64,000 nucleotides of DNA from Catalinimonas niigatensis (lineage in GTDB: Bacteria > Bacteroidota > Bacteroidia > Cytophagales > Cyclobacteriaceae), in NCBI RefSeq assembly GCF_030506285.1, contig NZ_CP119422.1:5257501-5321500 (forward strand). The letters run 5' to 3'. A program made the position numbers and the translations under genes. Below the pieces are notes generated by a model that was not told the origin of the DNA, did not search any database, and saw only the letters and a program-made list of their open reading frames with translations. Below, in pieces: positions 1-7,140 of this stretch. The first letter of the stretch is position 1. Every line of letters starts with the position of its first letter.

Positions 1-60
1 TCTATCCTTCAAGTCAAGCCTGAACTTTATATTTTTAATCTAACACAACCTCAAAAAGCT

Positions 61-3000
61 ATGAATTGCCGAAAAAATGTAAGCCGGATGACCAATACTG
101 AGAAAACAGACTATGTGGATGCAGTAGTGGCACTAAAGGGAACAGCTATCACTGAAATGGATCAGCCCGATGCCTGGGCTGATGGAGTCAGAAACCGGTA
201 TGATATGTATGTCTGGATACATCTTCAGGTGATGAACGGCGCACACCGGGGATCAGCATTCCTGCCCTGGCATCGGGAATTCCTCCGGCAGTTTGAACTT
301 GAATTGCAGGCTGTATCCGGTAATCCTAAACTGACGATACCTTATTGGGACTGGATAGAATACAAACAAACAGCGGATAATAGCCCCGACGCTGAGGGTG
401 TAGGAGCAGGCTTTCCTTTTACCAGTAATTTGATGGGAGGAATGGGTACTGGTGCAGACAATCGGGTAGAAACCGGTGCCTTTGCTGAAAGCTCGGGTTG
501 GGTGTTGAACATCATTACCGGTAGCGATTCAGGCAATGCAAGGGATAATACACCCTATCTGCGAAGAGAAAACGGGCAAAATCCCAATAGTTTACCCAAT
601 GCCTCTACCCAGGATGCCTGTTTGTCAACGAACGTCTATGATCAGGCCCCTTTTCAGGAACCGAACTATGGGGCAGGAGGCATAAGCGGTGCTGAATGGG
701 ACGAGATTGATGCCAGCTTCCGCAAAAAGCTGGAATGGGGCTTGCACAACAGTCCTCATATATGGGTAGGCGGGAACATGCGACCCATGACCTCACCCAA
801 TGATCCGGTATTTTTTCTTCATCATTGTAATGTGGATAAAATATGGGCGGTATGGTCACATATCAACCCCACCGGCTTCTCCAACTATCAACCTGCCGCA
901 GGCACACCCAATCACAGCCTGAATACCAGCATGCTGATGCTGGATCAGACCTTCTTCAACTATCCTGCGAAAGATACGCCCAATGAATTGCTGGATCATC
1001 GTGATCTGGGCTATATGTACGACACGGATTTGCCAGTCGTCAATCCATCCGCGATGTCCATCAATTTTGGTCAGGTACCGGAGAATACAGTCACTTATGG
1101 CTGGGTAGAGTTTACGATAGAGACCTGCAGGAAAGTAACGTTCAGAATTACCGCTGCCGGAGGCAATGCTGCATTTCAGATACCGGATCTAGTGACTCCC
1201 TATGAGGTAGAAGTAGAGCATAACAACGGGGAGCCCCAAACCATCAAAGTATTTGTAAAACTGCATGCCACCACCGGTACAGGAGTCAAGAACGGTATGG
1301 TCACCATCTCCGCTATCATTGATGATGAAGAGGGCTATTATGCCGGCTCTCCGGGAGAGTATACTGCCGACTCCTGGGATATCAATCTGACTGCCAACGT
1401 GCAGGAGCGCGAAAAGTCTGCGGTTTGTCTGGTACTGGATAAGTCTTTTAGTATGACCAACACCGATGGAACCAGCCTCAGCCGCTTTGAAATGCTTGAA
1501 ACTGCCGTAGATGTAGTACGCGATATCATGCTTCCCGACGACGGCATCGGTATGGTCTATTACGATACCAATGAAAACCGTCTCTTTGGCATCACCCAGA
1601 TGTCGGCCGGAGGTAGTACCAATGTCACCAATGCAATCAACAATGCCGCGCTCAATCCCAGCGGTAATACGGCCATTGGCAAAGGGATGATAGAAGGAGC
1701 CGATGTACTGGGCGATGAGATCAGCCTTGCCGGTACTCCTTATGATAACTTTGCCATGCTGGTGATGAGCGATGGCAACCAGAATGTGCAACCTTATGTA
1801 GGCACTCCGGCCGTCAATACTGCGATTACCGACATCAGTGCCGATGTATATGCCGTGGGCCTGGGAAGCCAGGGCTCAGTGAATGATGATGTGTTGGGCG
1901 ACATCGCCGAATACCAGCTCATTACCGGAACTATGGCTTCTGATGAACGCCTGTTTCTCCTCACCCATTACTTTGTGCAGATACTGGCCGATGTGAGTAA
2001 CAACGATATTGTGGTTGACCCTATCGGCCGACTGTTTTTTGACCTCAAACACGAAGTAGAGTACCATATCAACGAAGCAGATATGTATGCTGACGTAATT
2101 ATTCTTTCACCCTTTGCCCCCCTCATCACCGCTTCCATCATTACCCCCGGCGGTGATGTGATCCAGGGCAGTAATGGCAATGCCCAACATATGGTCAATG
2201 CGAATGATCAGTTGTACCGCATAAGTATGCCTGCCTTGCCAGCGTCAGCCACAGGCTCCCATGCAGGGAAATGGAAGGTAGTGCTGGAATTGTCAGCCGA
2301 GAGCGTGAGGGAGGCATGGAAAGAAATTGCCGAAAATAACCAAGATCTCCTGAAAAAGCTCAGCCAGTACCAATCTGTGCCTTACAGTGTCATTGTACAA
2401 GCCTACAGCGATCTTAATTTTGAGATGGCAGTAGATCAATCTTCTAAAGTTGCCGGTGCGAAGATCAATATCACTGCTACGCTCAGTCAGTATAATGTAG
2501 CTGTTGAGGGAGATGTAAAAGCAAAAATTACGTATCCCAATGGCAAGCAAAAAGTAATTCCACTGACTGCCGAAGGAGATGGAAGCTATACCAGCAGTTT
2601 TACAGGAGAGCATTCCGGCTTGTACCAGATCAGGTGTAAAGCCAAAGGTAAATCATTTGCTGGCAGTACATTTACCCGGGAAGCAGTGCGTACCGTTTCT
2701 TTATACCGTAGCCAGCCCATTCCTCCGGTCAATGACGAAGAGGGCAAGGAAAGCGGTGAGGCTTTATGTAAAATTGTAGACTGTTTTTTAAGTGATAAAG
2801 GCATCATGACATTGCTGAAAAAGCATGAAGTAGATGCCAGAAGATTACGCGAATGTCTAAAAAAACAATGTATGGACCAGGAACAGAAAGATAAGCAAGG
2901 AGCGAACAAGGTAATAGCTCAGGAAAAAGCAACAGAAAGTAAGAGGCTCAGTCAGCAAAAAAATGAACTCTCTACTACTGAGATAGACCAGCTCATTGCC

Positions 3001-3168
3001 ACTGCGCCGGAGATGAAAGCGGTAGCGCCTCATAAGCCCCATATTCCGCACCACAGCCTGGAACATCTGCAGATGTCGGTACCTCCTGCCATCCGCTTTG
3101 ACAAAAATGGTAACTTTGAACTCATTGATTTTGAACAGGAAAAGAAAAAAGGGAAAAAGAAGAAGTAA
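61..3168 (+). CDS. Tyrosinase domain fused to a von Willebrand factor A domain
   Basis: This 1035-residue protein starts with a type-3 dicopper tyrosinase domain (about residues 5-330). The CuA ligands are H54, H62 and H71, the last in FLPWHREFLRQFE. The CuB ligands are H229, H233 and H255, the last in the DPVFFLHHCNVD signature. Enzymes of this family oxidise phenols to quinones. A vWA domain follows at about residues 452-640, with an intact MIDAS motif D460-x-S462-x-S464. Next comes a probable beta-sandwich (about 780-890), then a charged tail ending in Lys/Gly. The reading frame has no stop between bases 1 and 60, so the true start may lie left of the window; ATG 61 is only the first ATG inside it. 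No signal peptide is visible from this start. The substrate and the role of the vWA part are unknown. The tyrosinase and vWA calls are secure. Confidence 0.9.
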   Translation: MNCRKNVSRMTNTEKTDYVDAVVALKGTAITEMDQPDAWADGVRNRYDMYVWIHLQVMNGAHRGSAFLPWHREFLRQFELELQAVSGNPKLTIPYWDWIEYKQTADNSPDAEGVGAGFPFTSNLMGGMGTGADNRVETGAFAESSGWVLNIITGSDSGNARDNTPYLRRENGQNPNSLPNASTQDACLSTNVYDQAPFQEPNYGAGGISGAEWDEIDASFRKKLEWGLHNSPHIWVGGNMRPMTSPNDPVFFLHHCNVDKIWAVWSHINPTGFSNYQPAAGTPNHSLNTSMLMLDQTFFNYPAKDTPNELLDHRDLGYMYDTDLPVVNPSAMSINFGQVPENTVTYGWVEFTIETCRKVTFRITAAGGNAAFQIPDLVTPYEVEVEHNNGEPQTIKVFVKLHATTGTGVKNGMVTISAIIDDEEGYYAGSPGEYTADSWDINLTANVQEREKSAVCLVLDKSFSMTNTDGTSLSRFEMLETAVDVVRDIMLPDDGIGMVYYDTNENRLFGITQMSAGGSTNVTNAINNAALNPSGNTAIGKGMIEGADVLGDEISLAGTPYDNFAMLVMSDGNQNVQPYVGTPAVNTAITDISADVYAVGLGSQGSVNDDVLGDIAEYQLITGTMASDERLFLLTHYFVQILADVSNNDIVVDPIGRLFFDLKHEVEYHINEADMYADVIILSPFAPLITASIITPGGDVIQGSNGNAQHMVNANDQLYRISMPALPASATGSHAGKWKVVLELSAESVREAWKEIAENNQDLLKKLSQYQSVPYSVIVQAYSDLNFEMAVDQSSKVAGAKINITATLSQYNVAVEGDVKAKITYPNGKQKVIPLTAEGDGSYTSSFTGEHSGLYQIRCKAKGKSFAGSTFTREAVRTVSLYRSQPIPPVNDEEGKESGEALCKIVDCFLSDKGIMTLLKKHEVDARRLRECLKKQCMDQEQKDKQGANKVIAQEKATESKRLSQQKNELSTTEIDQLIATAPEMKAVAPHKPHIPHHSLEHLQMSVPPAIRFDKNGNFELIDFEQEKKKGKKKK

Positions 3169-3535
3169 GCTATCTTCCACACCGGTGTAGAACAATCTGC
3201 CGCATGTGATAAGCTTAAAAAAGAAAGTGCGTCTATTGTGAGGCCACAGGCCGTAACAATCTCCCGGTTATCTGCATAAAACGGGGAGACTCATACGGCC
3301 TGTGGCCTCTGAGTGACGTGTATTCACGCTCATCACATACGGCTTAGCAGAGCAGTCATTCTTATTTTCTGCTCATCATCAGGAGTACTAACGATTACTC
3401 GCGGCAGACTTCAGGCAGATACTGTGACTTATGTCACTGTTCCTTTCACATTTTATGACTTCCTTGGACTTCATGCAACAGCTTTCCCACAGTAAACTGC
3501 TGAAGTCAGTAGTATACCATTTTAAAGATAAAGTC
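3169..3535. other. Intergenic stretch with nested inverted repeats
   Basis: This gap between the tyrosinase gene and the DUF3365 lipoprotein contains no convincing gene. It begins with the 10-base palindrome ACACCGGTGT (3179-3188). The nested palindrome listed separately fills most of the centre. From about 3345 to 3535 I see nothing further of note; short open frames there lack coding character. Confidence 0.6.
3199..3343. repeat. Nested inverted repeat, about 145 bases
   Basis: Three pairs of arms share one centre. The outer arms are 3199-3214 and 3328-3343 (14 of 16 paired). The middle arms, GAGGCCACAGGCCGTA at 3240-3255 and its perfect complement at 3294-3309, are 16 of 16 paired. The inner arms are 3260-3269 and 3280-3289 (9 of 10 paired). 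Both outer mismatches become G-U pairs in RNA read from the minus strand. There is no T run typical of an intrinsic terminator. It could be a palindromic repetitive element, a small non-autonomous transposon remnant or a structured RNA. Confidence 0.7.
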
Positions 3536-4153
3536 ATGAAAACTATCATCAAAGTCAGTCTCTTGCTAAGCATGGTTTTGTTGCTGCTGTACAGCTGCGA
3601 TCAGAAAAGCCATCAGGAACAGGCAGCACCGACAGAAAGTGAGCAGCCGGAAGCCTCGGTAGACTATCTGACCCTCGGACAAAAGTACGCCGCTGAAACC
3701 CAGGCGGTGTTGGGTAAAAATCTGATGGCATCCATACAGCGAGAGGGAACCGAGCAGGCGGTAGCCTTTTGCAACACCCGTGCTTATCCCCTGACCGATA
3801 GCATGGCCCAACGGCTGCGAGTTCATTTAAAAAGAGTGACTGACCAGACCCGGAATCCGGATAACGCAGCCAGTGCAGAGGAGCTGCAATATATACAGGC
3901 AGGCAAGGCAGCACTGGCCCGGGGTGAAAGCGCAGCACCACAGTTGCAGGAAATCAAGGGCAGGATGGTCGCCTATTATCCCATACTGACCAACAGCATG
4001 TGTATGCAATGTCATGGTGATCCGGCCAGCCAGATTGATCCGGCTACGCTGAAAAAAATCAACAGCCTTTACCCCAATGACCAGGCCACCGGCTATACCG
4101 AAAATCAGCTGAGGGGAATATGGGTAGTGGAGATGGACCAGGAAGAAGAGTAA
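3536..4153 (+). CDS. DUF3365 (Tll0287-like) lipoprotein with a CxxCH heme motif
   Basis: This 205-residue lipoprotein starts at ATG 3536. That start puts a lipoprotein signal directly at the N-terminus: hydrophobic residues 7-19, then LLYSC with the lipobox Cys at residue 21. An upstream start at 3431 would add 35 residues before the signal. The body matches the DUF3365/Tll0287-like family, a heme-binding PAS-like fold. It contains C156-M-Q-C159-H160, a classical c-type heme attachment site. The protein is therefore probably a periplasmic or membrane-anchored heme sensor or electron carrier. No kinase or other partner gene is adjacent. The family call is good; the function is inferred. Confidence 0.8.
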   Translation: MKTIIKVSLLLSMVLLLLYSCDQKSHQEQAAPTESEQPEASVDYLTLGQKYAAETQAVLGKNLMASIQREGTEQAVAFCNTRAYPLTDSMAQRLRVHLKRVTDQTRNPDNAASAEELQYIQAGKAALARGESAAPQLQEIKGRMVAYYPILTNSMCMQCHGDPASQIDPATLKKINSLYPNDQATGYTENQLRGIWVVEMDQEEE

Positions 4154-4812
4154 CTTCTCGTTTGGACTAAATACAGTATACGGAAGGTGAGGGAGCACTT
4201 CGGAAGTAAGAGGGGGTACTTCAGAAGTACCCCTCTGTACTTCAAACATGCAAAGGGGATGCTAAAAGAGTCAGACTTGAACCTATGAGCATCAAAGCCG
4301 AAGTTCGGAAGTACCCCGCCCCACTTCAAGCCTGCAATGCAGGACTAAAAAGAGTCAAAGTTGAATCTCCGAACATCAGCTTTGAAGTAAAAAGATGCAA
4401 AGCTGGAGTTCTGAAGTCCCCCTCCCTACTGCAGAAGCACAAGCTTGATACGCAAAGACGCATCGCTGAAGTTCTGAGCCTCAAAGGAGATGCTCCGGAC
4501 CTCTCATCAGTACTTTGGAAGCTATTTGTTGAACTTCTGAAGGTCAAAGTAGAATTAGGGAATATAAGATCTCAAGCCAACTATCGCTGCCCTGATGATA
4601 GATGGCTCACTTGCCAGCAATGCAACTTTATGGGAAAGCTAGGGGGAAGGTGCTGTTATTTTACCACTTATTGTCCTCCAGGAGGGAACCTTGTAAGTTC
4701 TGGAAAAGGAGGTTCCTTCGGTAAGCCCTCCATTACCTTATAACGTGAGCTAGGAAAAAGAAAATCATAAAAAACACGTCCTACGTCACTCTGAGCCATT
4801 TTTACTAAGGAT
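4154..4812. other. Gene-poor stretch with degenerate repeats
   Basis: About 660 bases without a credible gene. An open frame at 4285-4743 exists, but its composition follows the repeat units and it resembles no known protein. The left part holds the 84-base repeat and the TTCnGAAGT motif series listed separately. The right part (about 4560-4812) contains the short palindrome CCTCCAGGAGG near 4676 and is otherwise featureless. Confidence 0.5.
4199..4543. repeat. Degenerate tandem repeat, period 84, with TTCnGAAGT motifs
   Basis: Two diverged units of 84 bases can be aligned, starting at 4239 and 4323. The 18-base segments at 4264-4281 and 4348-4365 differ at two positions, and the 15-base segments at 4239-4253 and 4323-4337 also match closely. 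The short palindromic motif TTCnGAAGT recurs at 4199, 4220, 4304 and 4409, with decayed versions at 4472 and 4535. At 4213-4233 one copy sits inside a perfect hairpin with 10-base arms GGGGTACTTC and a single-base loop. This looks like a decayed intergenic repeat family. Confidence 0.6.
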
Positions 4813-5178
4813 GTGCGGTGGAAAAATGGACTACCCCAATGTAAAGATCATATTTCAAATTTCTTGAATTATGATTCAATAATGATAAATGTTCAAAATA
4901 AAGATTATGGATGGAAGATAAGTGACTTGGATTATATTAAAGATTATAAAATTGTCAGGTATGATCCTTCAGAACACGATCAAATGGATAATAGTAAGAA
5001 ACCAGATATTTTTAGCATTTCAAGAGTCTACTTTGATCATGAGAGTAAAGATAGAAAAGGTATCGTCTATTATTCATTTAGATGCGGGATGTACTGTGGG
5101 TTTGAAGCGATATTTTTTCTTGAGAAGATAAATGACAAATGGAAGGCTACCGAGCAATGTGAGTTTGGAATATCATAA
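4813..5178 (+). CDS. Hypothetical protein, possibly a remnant
   Basis: This open frame of 121 residues begins with GTG at 4813; an internal ATG at 4882 is an alternative start. The C-terminal half has a plausible protein pattern, with alternating strands around GIVYYSFRCG and a final FFLEKINDKWK. That pattern resembles the end of small Bacteroidota proteins of unknown function in which a strand precedes a KxNGKWK-type turn. The first 25 residues look non-coding. The frame is AT-rich compared with neighbours and lies between a decayed repeat and a truncated acetyltransferase, so it may itself be a fragment. I do not recognise the family. Confidence 0.35.
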   Translation: MRWKNGLPQCKDHISNFLNYDSIMINVQNKDYGWKISDLDYIKDYKIVRYDPSEHDQMDNSKKPDIFSISRVYFDHESKDRKGIVYYSFRCGMYCGFEAIFFLEKINDKWKATEQCEFGIS

Positions 5179-5195
5179 AAATAGTGTGGTAGTAA

Positions 5196-5504
5196 CCTTA
5201 TAAAAGAATAAGGTATCAGTACGAAGGGGCGGAGATCATTCTTCTGGATGGAAAGCCCATAGGATTGCTCAAGCTGAACAGGCAACCCAATAATATTGAA
5301 ATCATACAGATTCAGATTGATCCTCAATACCAGGGAAAAGGGATTGGACAAAAAGTCATTCAGTTCATTTTAGATCAGGCAAGTGATAAGCAGATAAGCG
5401 TTAGCCTAAGTGTCCTCAAAGGAAATAAAGCAAAAAGGCTGTATGAAAGTCTGGAGTTTGTAACTATTGAAGAAACGGAGGATTCCTTTGTGATGCGCAT
5501 ATGA
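5196..5504 (+). pseudogene. GNAT acetyltransferase lacking its N-terminus
   Basis: The translated frame from 5196 reads through the second half of a GNAT fold. A strand EIILLDGKPIGLLKL is followed by IQIDPQYQGKGIG, the acetyl-CoA pyrophosphate loop (Q-x-x-G-x-G). The C-terminal strand/helix VLKGNKAKRLYESLEF completes it. The frame is closed by TAA at 5193-5195, and there is no ATG before the loop; the only candidate start is a TTG at 5265, inside the domain. Whole GNAT enzymes have about 50-70 more residues at the N-terminus, and these are absent because the previous open frame ends at 5178. A truncated, probably inactive gene is the simplest reading. Confidence 0.7.
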
Positions 5505-5677
5505 AGGAAAAGTTATCATCTGACTTACCTATAGTGCAAAAAAACAAGTTCTGCATGGGTGCTTGTGAAGTATCACTGCCTGTAAGCAAAGACATGCTTT
5601 TTGATTGGAATAAACACTGTTCAAATAAGACTAAAGTGCAGTTTTTGCTATGGTTCATCTCAAAAAGCAAGATATGA
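5501..5677 (+). CDS. Small open frame of 58 residues, doubtful
   Basis: An ATG at 5501 overlaps the TGA of the acetyltransferase remnant (ATGA). The frame runs 58 codons to TGA 5675-5677. That stop in turn overlaps ATG 5674 of the next gene, again as ATGA. These overlaps suggest translational coupling, but they can arise by chance. The peptide has no signal or membrane segment and I recognise no family. It may be coding or a degraded piece of an older gene. Confidence 0.25.
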   Translation: MKEKLSSDLPIVQKNKFCMGACEVSLPVSKDMLFDWNKHCSNKTKVQFLLWFISKSKI

Positions 5678-6195
5678 GTAGCATGCAAATGTATTTTGAG
5701 CAATTGGTTGAGGACATCCGGGAGTCGGCCAAGCATAAGGACAGGAATATAGTGTTTGACATTCCGACTGATCTTTTAAAAGTACCTGAGGGATTTGAAC
5801 ATTTACCCGTAGAACCGGCTCAGAAAGCTTATCAGTGGTTCAGGCTTTCTTTGGAGAGCTTTCCTCCTGCCAACAAGTGGAACAAGAAGCAACTGCTTTT
5901 TATGTGTGTGATACTCCGTTCTCTTTTTGAGCATTATAATATAAACGTGGAACTGCCCAACGACTTACCTTATGATCAGGTGTATTCTTACCTGCTGAAA
6001 GCGATGGATACTTATGTTACCTGCAATGAGGAGCATTCGGATACCATTAGTTTTTGTAAAGGTGAAGAAAATGACTGCCCTTTTGGTGACTATTGCGCAT
6101 CTAATGGCAAAAGTCATTGCGACACCTGGTGTATCGGGCAGTACTGGGATGCTTATGCTGAACTGAAAGACATGGAAGAAAACGAAGAGGAATAG
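5674..6195 (+). CDS. Conserved-looking hypothetical protein with Cys-rich C-terminus
   Basis: About 173 residues from ATG 5674; an in-frame ATG at 5650 would add eight. The N-terminal two thirds are predicted helical and soluble. The C-terminal part holds a cluster of cysteines in CKGEENDCPFGDYC followed by CDTWC, which could bind zinc or an iron-sulfur cluster or form disulfides. The tail is strongly acidic (EENEEE). There is no signal peptide, so a cytoplasmic protein is likely, which favours metal binding over disulfides. The DUF4349 lipoprotein starts seven bases downstream, so the two are probably co-transcribed. I do not recognise the family. Confidence 0.6.
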   Translation: MSSMQMYFEQLVEDIRESAKHKDRNIVFDIPTDLLKVPEGFEHLPVEPAQKAYQWFRLSLESFPPANKWNKKQLLFMCVILRSLFEHYNINVELPNDLPYDQVYSYLLKAMDTYVTCNEEHSDTISFCKGEENDCPFGDYCASNGKSHCDTWCIGQYWDAYAELKDMEENEEE

Positions 6196-6202
6196 GGAAT
6201 AT

Positions 6203-7054
6203 ATGAAAAACAAAATCTCTCAATGCAGGATAATCTATTTGATATTTATCTGGGTATTTTTTACAGCTTGTGAGCAGACTGATACAGATGCAGTGTACAA
6301 CGAAAGTGATATGGAAGCTGGTTTTGAAGAAATGAAAAGCATCCCCTCTACCATGCAGCCTCCACCTTCGCAGCAAGTCAATACCATCACCAAGAAAATC
6401 ATTAAAAGCGGAAGCATTGAATTCAGGTCTGAAAATATTGAACAAGACTACCAGCATATTGCAGAGCTGCTTCCTGCATTCAATGCCTATCTGGAAAACG
6501 AGAACCAATCCAGGTCTGATCAGCAAATATATTACAGCCTTACACTAAGGGTAGTCTCGGAACAATTTGATAGTCTGTTTCATGCGCTTACCCAAATGGC
6601 AGGCAGAATTGACCGTAAATCTTCCAATGTTGAAGATGTGACCGAGCAGTTTTATGATCTGGAAACCCGAATCAAAAACAAAAAAGCATTGGAACAGCGA
6701 TATGTAGAACTACTCGCTAAAGCAACTGCTGTCAAGAATATCCTGGATATTGAAAACAATCTCAATGAGATTAGAACACAGATAGAACAACTTGAAGGTC
6801 AGTTCAACTATCTGAGTAAACGTATCCGTTATAGTGCCATTCATGTATCATTTTACGAAGTACTGCCCTATACCTATGATGCTTCCCAGCGAGAAGGGTT
6901 TGCTGCCAGAATACTGAGTGCACTAGACAATGGCTGGCAGGGCTTTCTTTCCTTTGTGGTGGGACTCATCGGCCTTTGGCCCTTTCTCATGCTTATTGCT
7001 GGAGGAACCTATATCTTTAGAATGCTAAGACTGAGATGGAAAAGTAGAAAATAA
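6203..7054 (+). CDS. DUF4349 lipoprotein
   Basis: This 283-residue protein has a lipoprotein signal (hydrophobic stretch 11-21, then TAC with the lipid-modified Cys at about residue 23). The DUF4349 domain follows from about residue 65 (KKIIKSGSIEFRSENIEQ). It includes a long coiled-coil-like helix around residues 150-205 and a strand segment ending in SYEV-type sequence. One transmembrane helix lies near the C-terminus (about 250-275) and is followed by basic residues RLRWKSRK. The protein is therefore tied to the membrane at both ends, with its domain outside the cytoplasm. DUF4349 proteins have no established function; some sit near envelope-stress genes. It starts seven bases after the Cys-rich gene. 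Confidence 0.85.
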   Translation: MKNKISQCRIIYLIFIWVFFTACEQTDTDAVYNESDMEAGFEEMKSIPSTMQPPPSQQVNTITKKIIKSGSIEFRSENIEQDYQHIAELLPAFNAYLENENQSRSDQQIYYSLTLRVVSEQFDSLFHALTQMAGRIDRKSSNVEDVTEQFYDLETRIKNKKALEQRYVELLAKATAVKNILDIENNLNEIRTQIEQLEGQFNYLSKRIRYSAIHVSFYEVLPYTYDASQREGFAARILSALDNGWQGFLSFVVGLIGLWPFLMLIAGGTYIFRMLRLRWKSRK

Positions 7055-7140
7055 ATTTCTCAATACACTTTATTCGGTTAAGTTACGTGCTGCTAGTAGT
7101 ATAAATAAAAATCAATATATTGTGCTAACTAGATCCCTCT

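Noticed and set aside
1189-1791. Minus-strand frame of 200 residues
   Set aside because: It lies antisense to the tyrosinase-vWA gene; the sense frame carries recognised domains.
4285-4743. Open frame of 152 residues
   Set aside because: It lies across the degenerate repeat, its residues follow repeat units, and it resembles no protein. The region reads better as non-coding.
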